NCBI RefSeq assembly: GCF_963678635.1 | Contig: NC_087062.1 | Coordinates: 39,015,330-39,079,329, forward strand | Direction of reading: 5' to 3' | Length of the DNA: 64,000 nt | Source of the DNA: Symsagittifera roscoffensis | Lineage: Eukaryota; Xenacoelomorpha; Acoela; Convolutidae | Part shown: piece by piece, positions 22,852 through 34,847 of the stretch | Position numbering within the stretch: position 1 is the stretch's first letter | How the letters are laid out: each line of letters starts with the position of its first letter | Position numbers and translations under genes: made by a program | Notes under the pieces: generated by a model | Told to the model about the DNA's origin: nothing | The model's input: only the letters and a program-made list of their open reading frames with translations | Databases searched by the model: none

Positions 22852-23214
22852 GAAAGAAATTAAAAATTTTTATAAACCACATGCCAAAGACAATTAAACA
22901 AAACAATTGTTACAGAAAAAAATACAAAAGAGCTTCTTTTAGGAAAATACTGCTCTACAAAAACTACTCCTTAAAATTTTAGCTTATTGAAAATCCAATC
23001 AAAGAAGTTATTCAAAAAATCATCAGATGCCAGAAAACCTTGATTAATGATTAAGGAAAACGCTGAAAGAACGAGAAATTTTTGCAGAGCTGAAGTCAAC
23101 CGAAATCAAATTTGCTAAGCAAAAAGCCACAAAAGTGTCTAGAAAGAGTTCGAAACCGCCAAAAGCACCTGAATCTAGAAAAGATATGAAATCGATTGCC
23201 TAGCAGTACAATTG

Positions 23215-23286
23215 GTCCAGATCGTCTAGTGGTTAGGACATTGCGTTGTGGCCGCAATAACCCAAGTTCGAATCCTGGTCTGGACA
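23215..23286 (+). tRNA. tRNA-His-like (GTG), one T-stem mismatch
   Basis: T stem CCAAG/CCTGG; everything else as type H. Confidence 0.7.
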
Positions 23287-23576
23287 GCAGCTTCTGGAAA
23301 CAACTGAAAAACTGCTCTGCAAAAACTAATCCTTAACATTTTAGCTTATTGAAAATTAATCCAAGAAGTTATTCGAAAAATCATCAAATACCAGAAAACC
23401 TTGATTAATGATTAAGAAAAACGCTAAAAAACGAGAATTTTTCGCAGAGCTGAGGTAAACCGAAATCAAATTTAATAAGCAAAAAGCCACATAAGTATGT
23501 CTAGAAAGAGTTCCAAATCGCCAAAAGCACCTGAATCTAGAAAAGATATGAAATCGATTGCCTTGTAGAACAATTG

Positions 23577-23648
23577 GTCCAGATCGTCTAGTGGTTAGGA
23601 CCTTGCGGTGTGGCCGCAATATCCCAGGTGCAAATCTTGGTCTGGTTA
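23577..23648 (+). pseudogene. tRNA-His-like (GTG), type V
   Basis: T arm CCAGG-TGCAAAT-CTTGG, loop GTGTGGC, 3' acceptor TCTGGTT. Only 362 bp after the previous locus. Confidence 0.6.
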
Positions 23649-24014
23649 TCAGCTTCTGGAAAAAAAAATTTAAACCACATGCCAAAGACAATTAAACGAA
23701 ACAATAGTTACAGAAAAAATACCAAATAATTTCTTTTAGAGAATTACTGCTATGCAAAAACTAATCCTTAACATTTTAGCTTATTGGAAAGCAATCAAGG
23801 AACTTATTCAAAAAATCATGAGATGGTAGAAAAAGCTTGATTATTGTTTAATTAAAACGCTTTAAAAAACAATAAATTTTTGCAGCGCCGAAGTAAACCG
23901 AAATCAAATTTGCTGAGCAAAAATCCACAAACGTCTGTCTAGAAAGAGTTCAAAGTCGCCAAAAGCACTTGAATCTAGAAAATAAATGGAATCGATTGCC
24001 TTGCTGTACAATTG

Positions 24015-24086
24015 GTCCAGGTCGTCTAGTGGTTAGGACATGGCGTTATTACCCCAATAACTCAGGTTCGAATCCTGGTCTGGACA
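24015..24086 (+). pseudogene. tRNA-like, type N (ATT)
   Basis: 5' acceptor GTCCAGG; anticodon arm TGGCG-TTATTAC-CCCAA. Confidence 0.65.
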
Positions 24087-24462
24087 GCAGCTTCTGGAAA
24101 GAAATTTAAAATTTTTATAAACCACATGCCAAAGACAATTGAGCGAAACAATTGTTGCAGAAAAAAAATACAAAAGAGCTTCTTTTAGGAAAATACTGCT
24201 CTACAAAAACTAATCCTTAACATTTTAGCTTATTGAAAATCCAATCAAAGAAGTTATTAAAAAAATCATCAGATGCCAGAAAACCATGATTAATGATTAA
24301 TTAAAACGCTAAAAAAACGAGAAATTTTTGCAGAGCTGAAGTGAACCGAAATCAAATTTGCTAAGCAAAAAGCCACAAAAGTCTGTCTAGAAAGAGTTCG
24401 AAACCGCCAAAAGCACCTGAATCTAGAAAAGATATGAAATCGATTGCCTAGCAGTACAATTG

Positions 24463-24534
24463 GTCCAGATCGTCTAGTGGTTAGGACATTGCGTTGTGGC
24501 CGCAATAACCCAGGTTCGAATCCTGGCCTGGACA
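24463..24534 (+). tRNA. tRNA-His-like (GTG), one acceptor mismatch
   Basis: 3' acceptor CCTGGAC (position 66 T to C); otherwise type H. Confidence 0.7.
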
Positions 24535-24910
24535 GCAGCTTCTGGAAAGAAATTTAAAATTTTTATAAACCACATGCCAAAGACAATTGAGCGAAACAAT
24601 TGTTGCAGAAAAAAAATACAAAAGAGCTTCTTTTAGGAAAATACTGCTCTACAAAAACTAATCCTTAACATTTTAGCTTATTGAAAATCCAATCAAAGAA
24701 GTTATTAAAAAAATCATCAGATGCCAGAAAACCATGATTAATGATTAATTAAAACGCTAAAAAAACGAGAAATTTTTGCAGAGCTGAAGTGAACCGAAAT
24801 CAAATTTGCTGAGCAAAAATCCACAAACGTCTGTCTAGAAAGAGTTCAAAGTCGCCAAAAGCACTTGAATCTAGAAAATAAATGGAATCGATTGCCTTGC
24901 TGTACAATTG

Positions 24911-24982
24911 GTCCAGGTCGTCTAGTGGTTAGGACATGGCGTTATTACCCCAATAACTCAGGTTCGAATCCTGGTCTGGACA
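24911..24982 (+). pseudogene. tRNA-like, type N (ATT)
   Basis: Same as the locus at 24015-24086. Confidence 0.65.
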
Positions 24983-25356
24983 GCAGCTTCTGGAAAGAAA
25001 TTTAAAATTTTTATAAACCACATGCCAAAGACAATTGAGCGAAACAATTATTGCAGAAAAAAATACAAAAGAGCTTCTTTTAGGAAAATACTGCTCTACA
25101 AAAACTAATCCTTAACATTTTAGCTTATTGAAAATCCAATCAAAGAAGTTATTAAAAAATCATCAGATGCCAGAAAACCTTGATTAATGATTAATCAAAA
25201 CGCTAAAAAAACGAGAAATTTTTGCAGAGCTGAAGTGAACCGAAATCAAATTTGCTAAGCAAAAAGCCACAAAAGTCTGTCTAGAAAGAGTTCAAACTCG
25301 CCAAAAGCACTTGAATCTAGAAAATAAATGGAATCGATTGCCTTGCTGAAAAATTG

Positions 25357-25428
25357 GTCCAGATCGTCTAGTGGTTAGGACATGGCGTTATTACCCAAAT
25401 AACTCAGGTTCGAATCCTGGTCTGGACA
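25357..25428 (+). pseudogene. tRNA-like, type N (ATT)
   Basis: Same as 21472-21543, including the AAAAATT 5' flank. Confidence 0.65.
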
Positions 25429-25802
25429 GCAGCTTCTGGAACGAAATTTAAAAAATTTATAAACCACATGCCAAAGACAATTGAGCGAAACAATTATTGC
25501 AGAAAAAAATACAAAAGAGCTTCTTTTAGGAAAATACTGCTCTACAAAAACTAATCCTTAACATTTTAGCTTATTGAAAATCCAATCAAAGAAGTTATTA
25601 AAAAATCATCAGATGCCAGAAAACCTTGATTAATGATTAATCAAAACGCTAAAAAAACGAGAAATTTTTGCAGAGCTGAAGTGAACCGAAATCAAATTTG
25701 CTAAGCAAAAAGCCACAAAAGTCTGTCTAGAAAGAGTTCGAAACCGCCAAAAGCACCTGAATCTAGAAAAGATATGAAATCGATTGCCTAGCAGTACAAT
25801 TG

Positions 25803-25874
25803 GTCCAGATCGTTTAGTGGTTAGGACAATGAGTTGTGGCCGAAAAAACCCAGGTTCGAATCCTGGTCTGGACA
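25803..25874 (+). pseudogene. tRNA-His-like (GTG), broken anticodon stem
   Basis: Counterpart of 21918-21989 with one further change (stem ATGAG/CGAAA). Confidence 0.65.
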
Positions 25875-26246
25875 GCAGCTTCTGGAAAAAACTAAAAAAT
25901 TTTATGCACCACATGCCAAAAACAATTAAACGAAACAATAGTTACTGAAAAAATACAAAACAGTTTCTTTTAAGAAAATACTGCTCTGCAAAAATTAATC
26001 CTTAACAATTTAGCTTATTGAAAATTAATCAAAAAAGTTATTCGAAAAACCATCAGATACCAGAAAACCTTGATTAATGATCAAGGAAAACGCTAAAAAA
26101 CTAGAAATTTTCGCAGAGCTGAGGTAAACCGAAATCAAATTTAATAAGCAAAAAGCCACATAAGTATGTCTAGAAAGAGTTCCAAATCGCCAAAAGCACC
26201 TGAATCTCGAAAAATATATGAAATCGATTGCCTTGCAGTCCAATTG

Positions 26247-26318
26247 GTCCAGATCGTCTAGTGGTTAGGACATTGCGTGGTGGCCGCAATATCCCAGTTT
26301 CGAAACCTGGTCTAGTTA
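26247..26318 (+). pseudogene. tRNA-His-like (GTG), type V
   Basis: Counterpart of 22362-22433. Confidence 0.6.
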
Positions 26319-26678
26319 TCAGCTTCTGAAACAAAATGAAAATTTTTATAAACCACATGCCAAAGACAATTAAACGAAACAATACTTACAGAAAAAATAC
26401 CAAATAGTTTCTTTTAGGAAATTAGTGCCCTGCAAAAACTAATCCTTAACATTTTAGCTTATTGAAAAGCAATCAAGAAACTTATTCAAAAAATCATGAG
26501 ATGCCAGAAAAGCTTGATTATTGTATAAAAAAACAAGAAATTTTTGCAGCGCCGAAGTAAACCGAAATCAAATTTGCTAAGCAAAAATCCACAAAAGTCT
26601 GTCTAGAAAGAGTTCAAAGTCGCCAAAAGCACCTGAATCTAGAAAATAAATGAAATCGATTGCCTTGCTGTACAATTG

Positions 26679-26735
26679 GTTCAGATCGTCTAGTGGTTAG
26701 GACATGGCGTTATTACCCCAATAACTCAGTTTCGA
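26679..26735 (+). pseudogene. tRNA-like, type N, 3'-truncated
   Basis: Same deletion end point as 22795-22851. Confidence 0.65.
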
Positions 26736-27098
26736 GAAAGAAATTAAAAATTTTTATAAACCACATGCCAAAGACAATTAAACAAAACAATTGTTACAGA
26801 AAAAAATACAAAAGAGCTTCTTTTAGGAAAATACTGCTCTACAAAAACTACTCCTTAAAATTTTAGCTTATTGAAAATCCAATCAAAGAAGTTATTCAAA
26901 AAATCATCAGATGCCAGAAAACCTTGATTAATGATTAAGGAAAACGCTGAAAGAACGAGAAATTTTTGCAGAGCTGAAGTCAACCGAAATCAAATTTGCT
27001 AAGCAAAAAGCCACAAAAGTGTCTAGAAAGAGTTCGAAACCGCCAAAAGCACCTGAATCTAGAAAAGATATGAAATCGATTGCCTAGCAGTACAATTG

Positions 27099-27170
27099 GT
27101 CCAGATCGTCTAGTGGTTAGGACATTGCGTTGTGGCCGCAATAACCCAGGTTCGAATCCTGGTCTGGACA
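27099..27170 (+). tRNA. tRNA-His(GTG), intact (type H)
   Basis: Counterpart of 23215-23286 with the T stem intact. Confidence 0.8.
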
Positions 27171-27460
27171 GCAGCTTCTGGAAACAACTGAAAAACTGCC
27201 CTGCAAAAACTAATCCTTAACATTTTAGCTTATTGAAAATTAATCCAAGAAGTTATTCGAAAAATCATCAAATACCAGAAAACCTTGATTAATGATTAAG
27301 AAAAACGCTAAAAAACGAGAATTTTTTGCAGAGCTGAGGTAAACCGAAATCAAATTTAATAAGCAAAAAGCCACATAAGTATGTCTAGAAAGAGTTCCAA
27401 ATCGCCAAAAGCACCTGAATCTAGAAAAGATATGAAATCGATTGCCTTGTAGAACAATTG

Positions 27461-27532
27461 GTCCAGATCGTCTAGTGGTTAGGACCTTGCGGTGTGGCCG
27501 CAATATCCCAGGTGCAAATCTTGGTCTGGTTA
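27461..27532 (+). pseudogene. tRNA-His-like (GTG), type V
   Basis: Counterpart of 23577-23648. Confidence 0.6.
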
Positions 27533-27898
27533 TCAGCTTCTGGAAAAAAAAATTTAAACCACATGCCAAAGACAATTAAACGAAACAATAGTTACAGAAA
27601 AAATACCAAATAATTTCTTTTAGAGAATTACTGCTATGCAAAAACTAATCCTTAACGTTTTAGCTTATTGGAAAGCAATCAAGGAACTTATTCAAAAAAT
27701 CATGAGATGGTAGAAAAAGCTTGATTATTGTTTAATTAAAACGCTTTAAAAAACAATAAATTTTTGCAGCGCCGAAGTAAACCGAAATCAAATTTGCTGA
27801 GCAAAAATCCACAAACGTCTGTCTAGAAAGAGTTCAAAGTCGCCAAAAGCACTTGAATCTAGAAAATAAATGGAATCGATTGCCTTGCTGTACAATTG

Positions 27899-27970
27899 GT
27901 CCAGGTCGTCTAGTGGTTAGGACATGGCGTTATTACCCCAATAACTCAGGTTCGAATCCTGGTCTGGACA
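27899..27970 (+). pseudogene. tRNA-like, type N (ATT)
   Basis: Counterpart of 24015-24086. Confidence 0.65.
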
Positions 27971-28346
27971 GCAGCTTCTGGAAAGAAATTTAAAATTTTT
28001 ATAAACCACATGCCAAAGACAATTGAGCGAAACAATTGTTGCAGAAAAAAAATACAAAAGAGCTTCTTTTAGGAAAATACTGCTCTACAAAAACTAATCC
28101 TTAACATTTTAGCTTATTGAAAATCCAATCAAAGAAGTTATTAAAAAAATCATCAGATGCCAGAAAACCATGATTAATGATTAATTAAAACGCTAAAAAA
28201 ACGAGAAATTTTTGCAGAGCTGAAGTGAACCGAAATCAAATTTGCTAAGCAAAAAGCCACAAAAGTCTGTCTAGAAAGAGTTCGAAACCGCCAAAAGCAC
28301 CTGAATCTAGAAAAGATATGAAATCGATTGCCTAGCAGTACAATTG

Positions 28347-28418
28347 GTCCAGATCGTCTAGTGGTTAGGACATTGCGTTGTGGCCGCAATAACCCAGGTT
28401 CGAATCCTGGCCTGGACA
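28347..28418 (+). tRNA. tRNA-His-like (GTG), one acceptor mismatch
   Basis: Counterpart of 24463-24534, with the same CCTGGAC change. Confidence 0.7.
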
Positions 28419-28790
28419 GCAGCTTCTGGAAACAACTGAAAAATTTTATGCACCACATGCCAAAAACCATTAAACGAAACAATAGTTACTGAAAAAATAC
28501 AAAACAGTTTCTTTTAGGAAAATACTGCTCTACAAAAACTAATCCTTAACATTTTAGCTTATTGAAAATCCAACAAAGAAGTTATTAAAAAAATCATCAG
28601 ATGCCAGAAAACCTTGATTAATGAATAATTAAAACGCTAAAAAAACGAGAAATTTTTGCAGAGCTGAAGTGAACCGAATTCAAATTTGCTTAGCAAAAAG
28701 CCACAAAAGTCTGTCTAGAAAGAGTTCGAAACCGCCAAAAGCACCTGAATCTAGAAAAGATATGAAATCGATTGCCTAGCAGTACATTTG

Positions 28791-28862
28791 GTCCAGATCG
28801 TCTAGTGGTTAGGACATTGCGTTGTGGCAGCAATATCCCAGGTTCAAATCCTGGTCTGGTTA
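28791..28862 (+). pseudogene. tRNA-His-like (GTG), apparent recombinant
   Basis: The 5' half matches the 20148 copy (stem TTGCG/AGCAA) and the 3' half matches the 21035 copy (TTCAAAT, TCTGGTT). Confidence 0.6.
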
Positions 28863-29227
28863 TCAGCTTCTGGAAAAAAAAATTTAAATCACATGCCAAA
28901 GACAATTAAACGAAACAATAGTTACAGAAAAAATACCAAATAATTTCTTTTAGGAAATTACTGCTCTGCGAAAACTAATCCTTAACATTTTAGTTTATTG
29001 GAAAGCAATCAAGGAATTTATTCAAAAAATCATGAGATGCCAGAAAAGCTTGATTATTGTTTAATGAAAACGCTTAAAAAAACAAGAAATTTTTGCAGCG
29101 CCGAAGTAAACCAAAATCAAATTTACTGAGCAAAAATCCACAAAAGTCTGTCTAGAAAGAGTTCAAACTCGCCAAAAGCACTTGAATCTAGAAAATAAAT
29201 GGAATCGATTGCCTTGCTGAAAAATTG

Positions 29228-29299
29228 GTCCAGATCGTCTAGTGGTTAGGACATGGCGTTATTACCCAAATAACTCAGGTTCGAATCCTGGTCTGGACA
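29228..29299 (+). pseudogene. tRNA-like, type N (ATT)
   Basis: Counterpart of 25357-25428. Confidence 0.65.
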
Positions 29300-29673
29300 G
29301 CAGCTTCTGGAACGAAATTAAAAAAATTTATAAACCACATGCCAAAGACAATTGAGCGAAACAATTATTGCAGAAAAAAATACAAAAGAGCTTCTTTTAG
29401 GAAAATACTGCTCTACAAAAACTAATCCTTAACATTTTAGCTTATTGAAAATCCAATCAAAGAAGTTATTAAAAAATCATCAGATGCCAGAAAACCTTGA
29501 TTAATGATTAATCAAAACGCTAAAAAAACGAGAAATTTTTGCAGAGCTGAAGTGAACCGAAATCAAATTTGCTAAGCAAAAAGCCACAAAAGTCTGTCTA
29601 GAAAGAGTTCGAAACCGCCAAAAGCACCTGAATCTAGAAAAGATATGAAATCGATTGCCTAGCAGTACAATTG

Positions 29674-29745
29674 GTCCAGATCGTTTAGTGGTTAGGACAT
29701 TGAGTTGTGGCCGAAAAAACCCAGGTTCGAATCCTGGTCTGGACA
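29674..29745 (+). pseudogene. tRNA-His-like (GTG), broken anticodon stem
   Basis: Counterpart of 21918-21989. Confidence 0.65.
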
Positions 29746-30117
29746 GCAGATTCTGGAAAAAACTAAAAAATTTTACGCACCACATGCCAAAAACAATTAA
29801 ACGAAACAATAGTTACTGAAAAAATACAAAACAGTTTCTTTTAAGAAAATACGGCTCTGCAAAAACTAATCCTTAACAATTTAGCTTATTGAAAATTAAT
29901 CGAAAAAGTTATTCGAAAAATCATCAGATACGAGAAAACCTTGATTAATGATCAAGGAAAACGCTAAAAAACTAGAAATTTTCGCAGAGCTGAGGTAAAC
30001 CGAAATCAAATTTAATAAGCAAAAAGCCACATAAGTATGTCTAGAAAGAGTTCCAAATCGCCAAAAGCACCTGAATCTCGAAAAATATATGAAATCGATT
30101 GCCTTGCAGTCCAATTG

Positions 30118-30189
30118 GTCCAGATCGTCTAGTGGTTAGGACATTGCGTGGTGGCCGCAATATCCCAGTTTCGAAACCTGGTCTAGTTA
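30118..30189 (+). pseudogene. tRNA-His-like (GTG), type V
   Basis: Counterpart of 22362-22433. Confidence 0.6.
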
Positions 30190-30548
30190 TCAGCTTCTGA
30201 AACAAAATGAAAATTTGTATAAACCACATGCCAAAGACAATTAAACGAAACAATAGTTACAGAAAAAATACCAAATAGTTTCTTTTAGGAAATTAGTGCC
30301 CTGCAAAAACTAATCCTTAACATTTTAGCTTATTGAAAAGCAATCAAGAAACTTATTCAAAAAATCATGAGATGCCAGAAAAGCTTGATATTTGTATAAA
30401 AAACAAGAAATTTTTGCAGCGCCGAAGTAAACCGAAATCAAATTTGCTAAGCAAAAATCCACAAAAGTCTGTCTAGAAAGAGTTCAAAGTAGCCAAAAGC
30501 ACCTGAATCTAGAAAATAAATGAAATCGATTGCCTTGCTGTACAATTG

Positions 30549-30605
30549 GTTCAGATCGTCTAGTGGTTAGGACATGGCGTTATTACCCCAATAACTCAGT
30601 TTCGA
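30549..30605 (+). pseudogene. tRNA-like, type N, 3'-truncated
   Basis: Third copy of the truncation seen at 22795 and 26679. Confidence 0.65.
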
Positions 30606-30968
30606 GAAAGAAATTAAAAATTTTTATAAACCACATGCCAAAGACAATTAAACAAAACAATTGTTACAGAAAAAAATACAAAAGAGCTTCTTTTAGGAAA
30701 ATACTGCTCTACAAAAACTACTCCTTAAAATTTTAGCTTATTGAAAATCCAATCAAAGAAGTTATTCAAAAAATCATCAGATGCCAGAAAACCTTGATTA
30801 ATGATTAAGGAAAACGCTGAAAGAACGAGAAATTTTTGCAGAGCTGAAGTCAACCGAAATCAAATTTGCTAAGCAAAAAGCCACAAAAGTGTCTAGAAAG
30901 AGTTCGAAACCGCCAAAAGCACCTGAATCTAGAAAAGATATGAAATCGATTGCCTAGCAGTACAATTG

Positions 30969-31040
30969 GTCCAGATCGTCTAGTGGTTAGGACATTGCGT
31001 TGTGGCCGCAATAACCCAGGTTCGAATCCTGGTCTGGACA
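30969..31040 (+). tRNA. tRNA-His(GTG), intact (type H)
   Basis: Counterpart of 27099-27170. Confidence 0.8.
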
Positions 31041-31330
31041 GCAGCTTCTGGAAACAACTGAAAAACTGCTCTGCAAAAACTAATCCTTAACATTTTAGCT
31101 TATTGAAAATTAATCCAAGAAGTTATTCGAAAAATCATCAAATACCAGAAAACGTTGATTAATGATTAAGAAAAACGCTAAAAAACGAGAATTTTTCGCA
31201 GAGCTGAGGTAAACCGAAATCAAATTTAATAAGCAAAAAGCCACATAAGTATGTCTAGAAAGAGTTCCAAATCGCCAAAAGCACCTGAATCTAGAAAAGA
31301 TATGAAATCGATTGCCTTGTAGAACAATTG

Positions 31331-31402
31331 GTCCAGATCGTCTAGTGGTTAGGACCTTGCGGTGTGGCCGCAATATCCCAGGTGCAAATCTTGGTCTGGT
31401 TA
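31331..31402 (+). pseudogene. tRNA-His-like (GTG), type V
   Basis: Counterpart of 23577-23648. Confidence 0.6.
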
Positions 31403-31768
31403 TCAGCTTCTGGAAAAAAAAATTTAAACCACATGCCAAAGACAATTAAACGAAACAATAGTTACAGAAAAAATACCAAATAATTTCTTTTAGAAAATTA
31501 CTGCTCTGCAAAAACTAATCCTTAACATTTTAGCTTATTGGAAAGCAATCAAGGAACTTATTCAAAAAATCATGAGATGGTAGAAAAAGCTTGATTATTG
31601 TTTAATTAAAACGCTTTAAAAAACAATAAATTTTTGCAGCGCCGAAGTAAACCGAAATCAAATTTGCTGAGCAAAAATCCACAAACGTCTGTCTAGAAAG
31701 AGTTCAAAGTCGCCAAAAGCACTTGAATCTAGAAAATAAATGGAATCGATTGCCTTGCTGTACAATTG

Positions 31769-31840
31769 GTCCAGGTCGTCTAGTGGTTAGGACATGGCGT
31801 TATTACCCCAATAACTCAGGTTCGAATCCTGGTCTGGACA
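31769..31840 (+). pseudogene. tRNA-like, type N (ATT)
   Basis: Counterpart of 24015-24086. Confidence 0.65.
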
Positions 31841-32215
31841 GCAGCTTCTGGAAAGAAATTTAAAATTTTTATAAACCACATGCCAAAGACAATTGAGCGA
31901 AACAATTGTTGCAGAAAAAAAATACAAAAGAGCTTCTTTTAGGAAAATACTGCTCTACAAAAACTAATCCTTAACATTTTAGCTTATTGAAAATCCAATC
32001 AAAGAAGTTATTAAAAAAATCATCAGATGCCAGAAAACCATGATTAATGATTAATTAAAACGCTAAAAAACGAGAAATTTTTGCAGAGCTGAAGTGAACC
32101 GAAATCAAATTTGCTAAGCAAAAAGCCACAAAAGTCTGTCTAGAAAGAGTTCGAAACCGCCAAAAGCACCTGAATCTAGAAAAGATATGAAATCGATTGC
32201 CTAGCAGTACAATTG

Positions 32216-32287
32216 GTCCAGATCGTCTAGTGGTTAGGACATTGCGTTGTGGCCGCAATAACCCAGGTTCGAATCCTGGTCTGGACA
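32216..32287 (+). tRNA. tRNA-His(GTG), intact (type H)
   Basis: Counterpart of 28347-28418 but with T66 present, so the acceptor is fully paired. Confidence 0.8.
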
Positions 32288-32658
32288 GCAGCTTCTGGAA
32301 ACAACTGAAAAATTTTATGCACCACATGCCAAAAACCATTAAACGAAACAATAGTTACTGAAAAAATACAAAACAGTTTCTTTTAGGAAAATACTGCTCT
32401 GCAAAAACTAATCCTTAACATTTTAGCTTATTGAAAATTAATCCAAGAAGTTATTCGAAAAATCATCAGATACCAGAAAACCTTGATTAATGATTAAGAA
32501 AAACGCTAAAAAACGAGAATTTTTCGCAGAGCTGAGGTAAACCGAAATCAAATTTAATCAGCAAAAAGCCACATAAGTATGTCTAGAAAGAGTTCCAAAT
32601 CGCCAAAAGCACCTGAATCTAGAAAAGATATGAAATCGATTGCCTTGTAGAACAATTG

Positions 32659-32730
32659 GTCCAGATCGTCTTGTGGTCAGGACCTTGCGGTGTGGCCGCA
32701 ATATCCCAGGTTCAAATCCTGGTCTGGTTA
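32659..32730 (+). pseudogene. tRNA-His-like (GTG), type V
   Basis: D arm GTCT-TGTGGTCA-GGAC; T loop TTCAAAT; 3' acceptor TCTGGTT. Confidence 0.6.
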
Positions 32731-33095
32731 TCAGCTTCTGGAAAAAAAAATTTAAACCACATGCCAAAGACAATTAAACGAAACAATAGTTACAGAAAAA
32801 ATACCAAATAATTTCTTTTAGGAAATTACTGCTCTGCGAAAACTAATCCTTAACATTTTAGTTTATTGGAAAGCAATCAAGGAATTTATTCAAAAAATCA
32901 TGAGGTGCCAGAAAAGCTTGATTATTGTTTAATGAAAACGCTTAAAAAAACAAGAAATTTTTGCAGCGCCGAAGTAAACCGAAATCAAATTTGCTGAGCA
33001 AAAATCCACAAAAGTCTGTCTAGAAAGAGTTCGAAACCGCCAAAAGCACCTGAATCTAGAAAAGATATGAAATCGATTGCCTTGCTGTACAATTG

Positions 33096-33167
33096 GTCCA
33101 GGTCGTCTAGTGGTTAGGACATTGCGTTGTGGCCGCAATAACCCAGGTTCGAATCCTGGTCTGGAAT
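33096..33167 (+). pseudogene. tRNA-His-like (GTG), 3' end altered at junction
   Basis: GTCCAGG/TCTGGAA; the last acceptor pair is lost at the rearrangement point. Anticodon and T arms intact. Confidence 0.65.
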
Positions 33168-33655
33168 CTAGAAAATAAATACTAGACGATACAAGGTCTA
33201 GAAAGAGATCCAAATCGCCAATAGCACCTGAATCTAGAAAAGGTATGAAATCGATTGCCTTGTATCCTGGTTCAAATCCTGGTCTGGTTATCAGCTTCTG
33301 GAAAAAAAAATTTAAACCACATGCCAAAGACAATTAAACGAAACAATAGTTACAGAAAAAATACCAAATAATTTTTTTAAGGAAATTACTGCTCTGCAAA
33401 AACTAATCCTTAACATTTTAGCTTATTGGAAAGCAATCAAGGAACTTATTCAAAAAATCATGAGATGCCAGAAAAGCTTGATTATTGTTTAATGAAAACG
33501 CTTAAAAAAACAAGAAATTTTTGCAGCGCCGAAGTAAACCGAAATCAAATTTGCTGAGCAAAAATCCACAAAAGTCTGTCTAGAAAGAGTTCAAAGTCGC
33601 CAAAAGCACTTGAATCTAGAAAATAAATGGAATCGATTGCCTTGCTGTACAATTG

Positions 33656-33727
33656 GTCCAGGTCGTCTAGTGGTTAGGACATTGCGTTGTGGCCGCAATA
33701 ACCCAGGTTCGAATCCTGGTCTGGAAT
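33656..33727 (+). pseudogene. tRNA-His-like (GTG), 3' end altered at junction
   Basis: Same as 33096-33167, with the other 5' flank variant (AAATAAATGGAATCG). Confidence 0.65.
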
Positions 33728-34215
33728 CTAGAAAATAAATACTAGACGATACAAGGTCTAGAAAGAGATCCAAATCGCCAAAAGCACCTGAATCTAGAAA
33801 AGATATGAAATCGATTGCCTTGTATCCTGGTTCAAATCCTGGTCTGGTTATCAGCTTCTGGAAAAAAAAATTTAAACCACATGCCAAAGACAATTAAACG
33901 AAACAATAGTTACAGAAAAAATACCAAATAATTTTTTTTAGGAAATTACTGCTCTGCGAAAACTAATCCTTAACATTTTAGTTTATTGGAAAGCAATCAA
34001 GGAATTTATTCAAAAAATCATGAGGTGCCAGAAAAGCTTGATTATTGTTTAATGAAAACGCTTAAAAAAACAAGAAATTTTTGCAGCGCCGAAGTAAACC
34101 GAAATCAAATTTGCTGAGCAAAAATCCACAAAAGTCTGTCTAGAAAGAGTTCGAAACCGCCAAAAGCACCTGAATCTAGAAAAGATATGAAATCGATTGC
34201 CTTGCTGTACAATTG

Positions 34216-34287
34216 GTCCAGGTCGTCTAGTGGTTAGGACATTGCGTTGTGGCCGCAATAACCCAGGTTCGAATCCTGGTCTGGAAT
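34216..34287 (+). pseudogene. tRNA-His-like (GTG), 3' end altered at junction
   Basis: 1,120-bp counterpart of 33096-33167. Confidence 0.65.
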
Positions 34288-34775
34288 CTAGAAAATAAAT
34301 ACTAGACGATACAAGGTCTAGAAAGAGATCCAAATCGCCAATAGCACCTGAATCTAGAAAAGGTATGAAATCGATTGCCTTGTATCCTGGTTCAAATCCT
34401 GGTCTGGTTATCAGCTTCTGGAAAAAAAAATTTAAACCACATGCCAAAGACAATTAAACGAAACAATAGTTACAGAAAAAATACCAAATAATTTTTTTAA
34501 GGAAATTACTGCTCTGCAAAAACTAATCCTTAACATTTTAGCTTATTGGAAAGCAATCAAGGAACTTATTCAAAAAATCATGAGATGCCAGAAAAGCTTG
34601 ATTATTGTTTAATGAAAACGCTTAAAAAAACAAGAAATTTTTGCAGCGCCGAAGTAAACCGAAATCAAATTTGCTGAGCAAAAATCCACAAAAGTCTGTC
34701 TAGAAAGAGTTCAAAGTCGCCAAAAGCACTTGAATCTAGAAAATAAATGGAATCGATTGCCTTGCTGTACAATTG

Positions 34776-34847
34776 GTCCAGGTCGTCTAGTGGTTAGGAC
34801 ATTGCGTTGTGGCCGCAATAACCCAGGTTCGAATCCTGGTCTGGAAT
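34776..34847 (+). pseudogene. tRNA-His-like (GTG), 3' end altered at junction
   Basis: 1,120-bp counterpart of 33656-33727. Confidence 0.65.

Larger units (their letters stand above)
21918..33095 (+). repeat. Higher-order repeat of ~3.88 kb (nine units), nearly three copies
   Basis: Spacings between tRNA starts recur as 444, ~432, 420, 362, 438, ~448, ~444, ~440 and 446. Copy 1 starts at 21918, copy 2 at 25803 (3,885 bp later) and copy 3 at 29674 (3,871 bp later); copy 3 fades near 32,700-33,100. All three contain the same truncated tRNA and the same 362-bp shortened unit, so these lesions predate the block duplications. In copy 1 the seventh and eighth units differ from those of copies 2 and 3, showing exchange after duplication. 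Confidence 0.85.
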
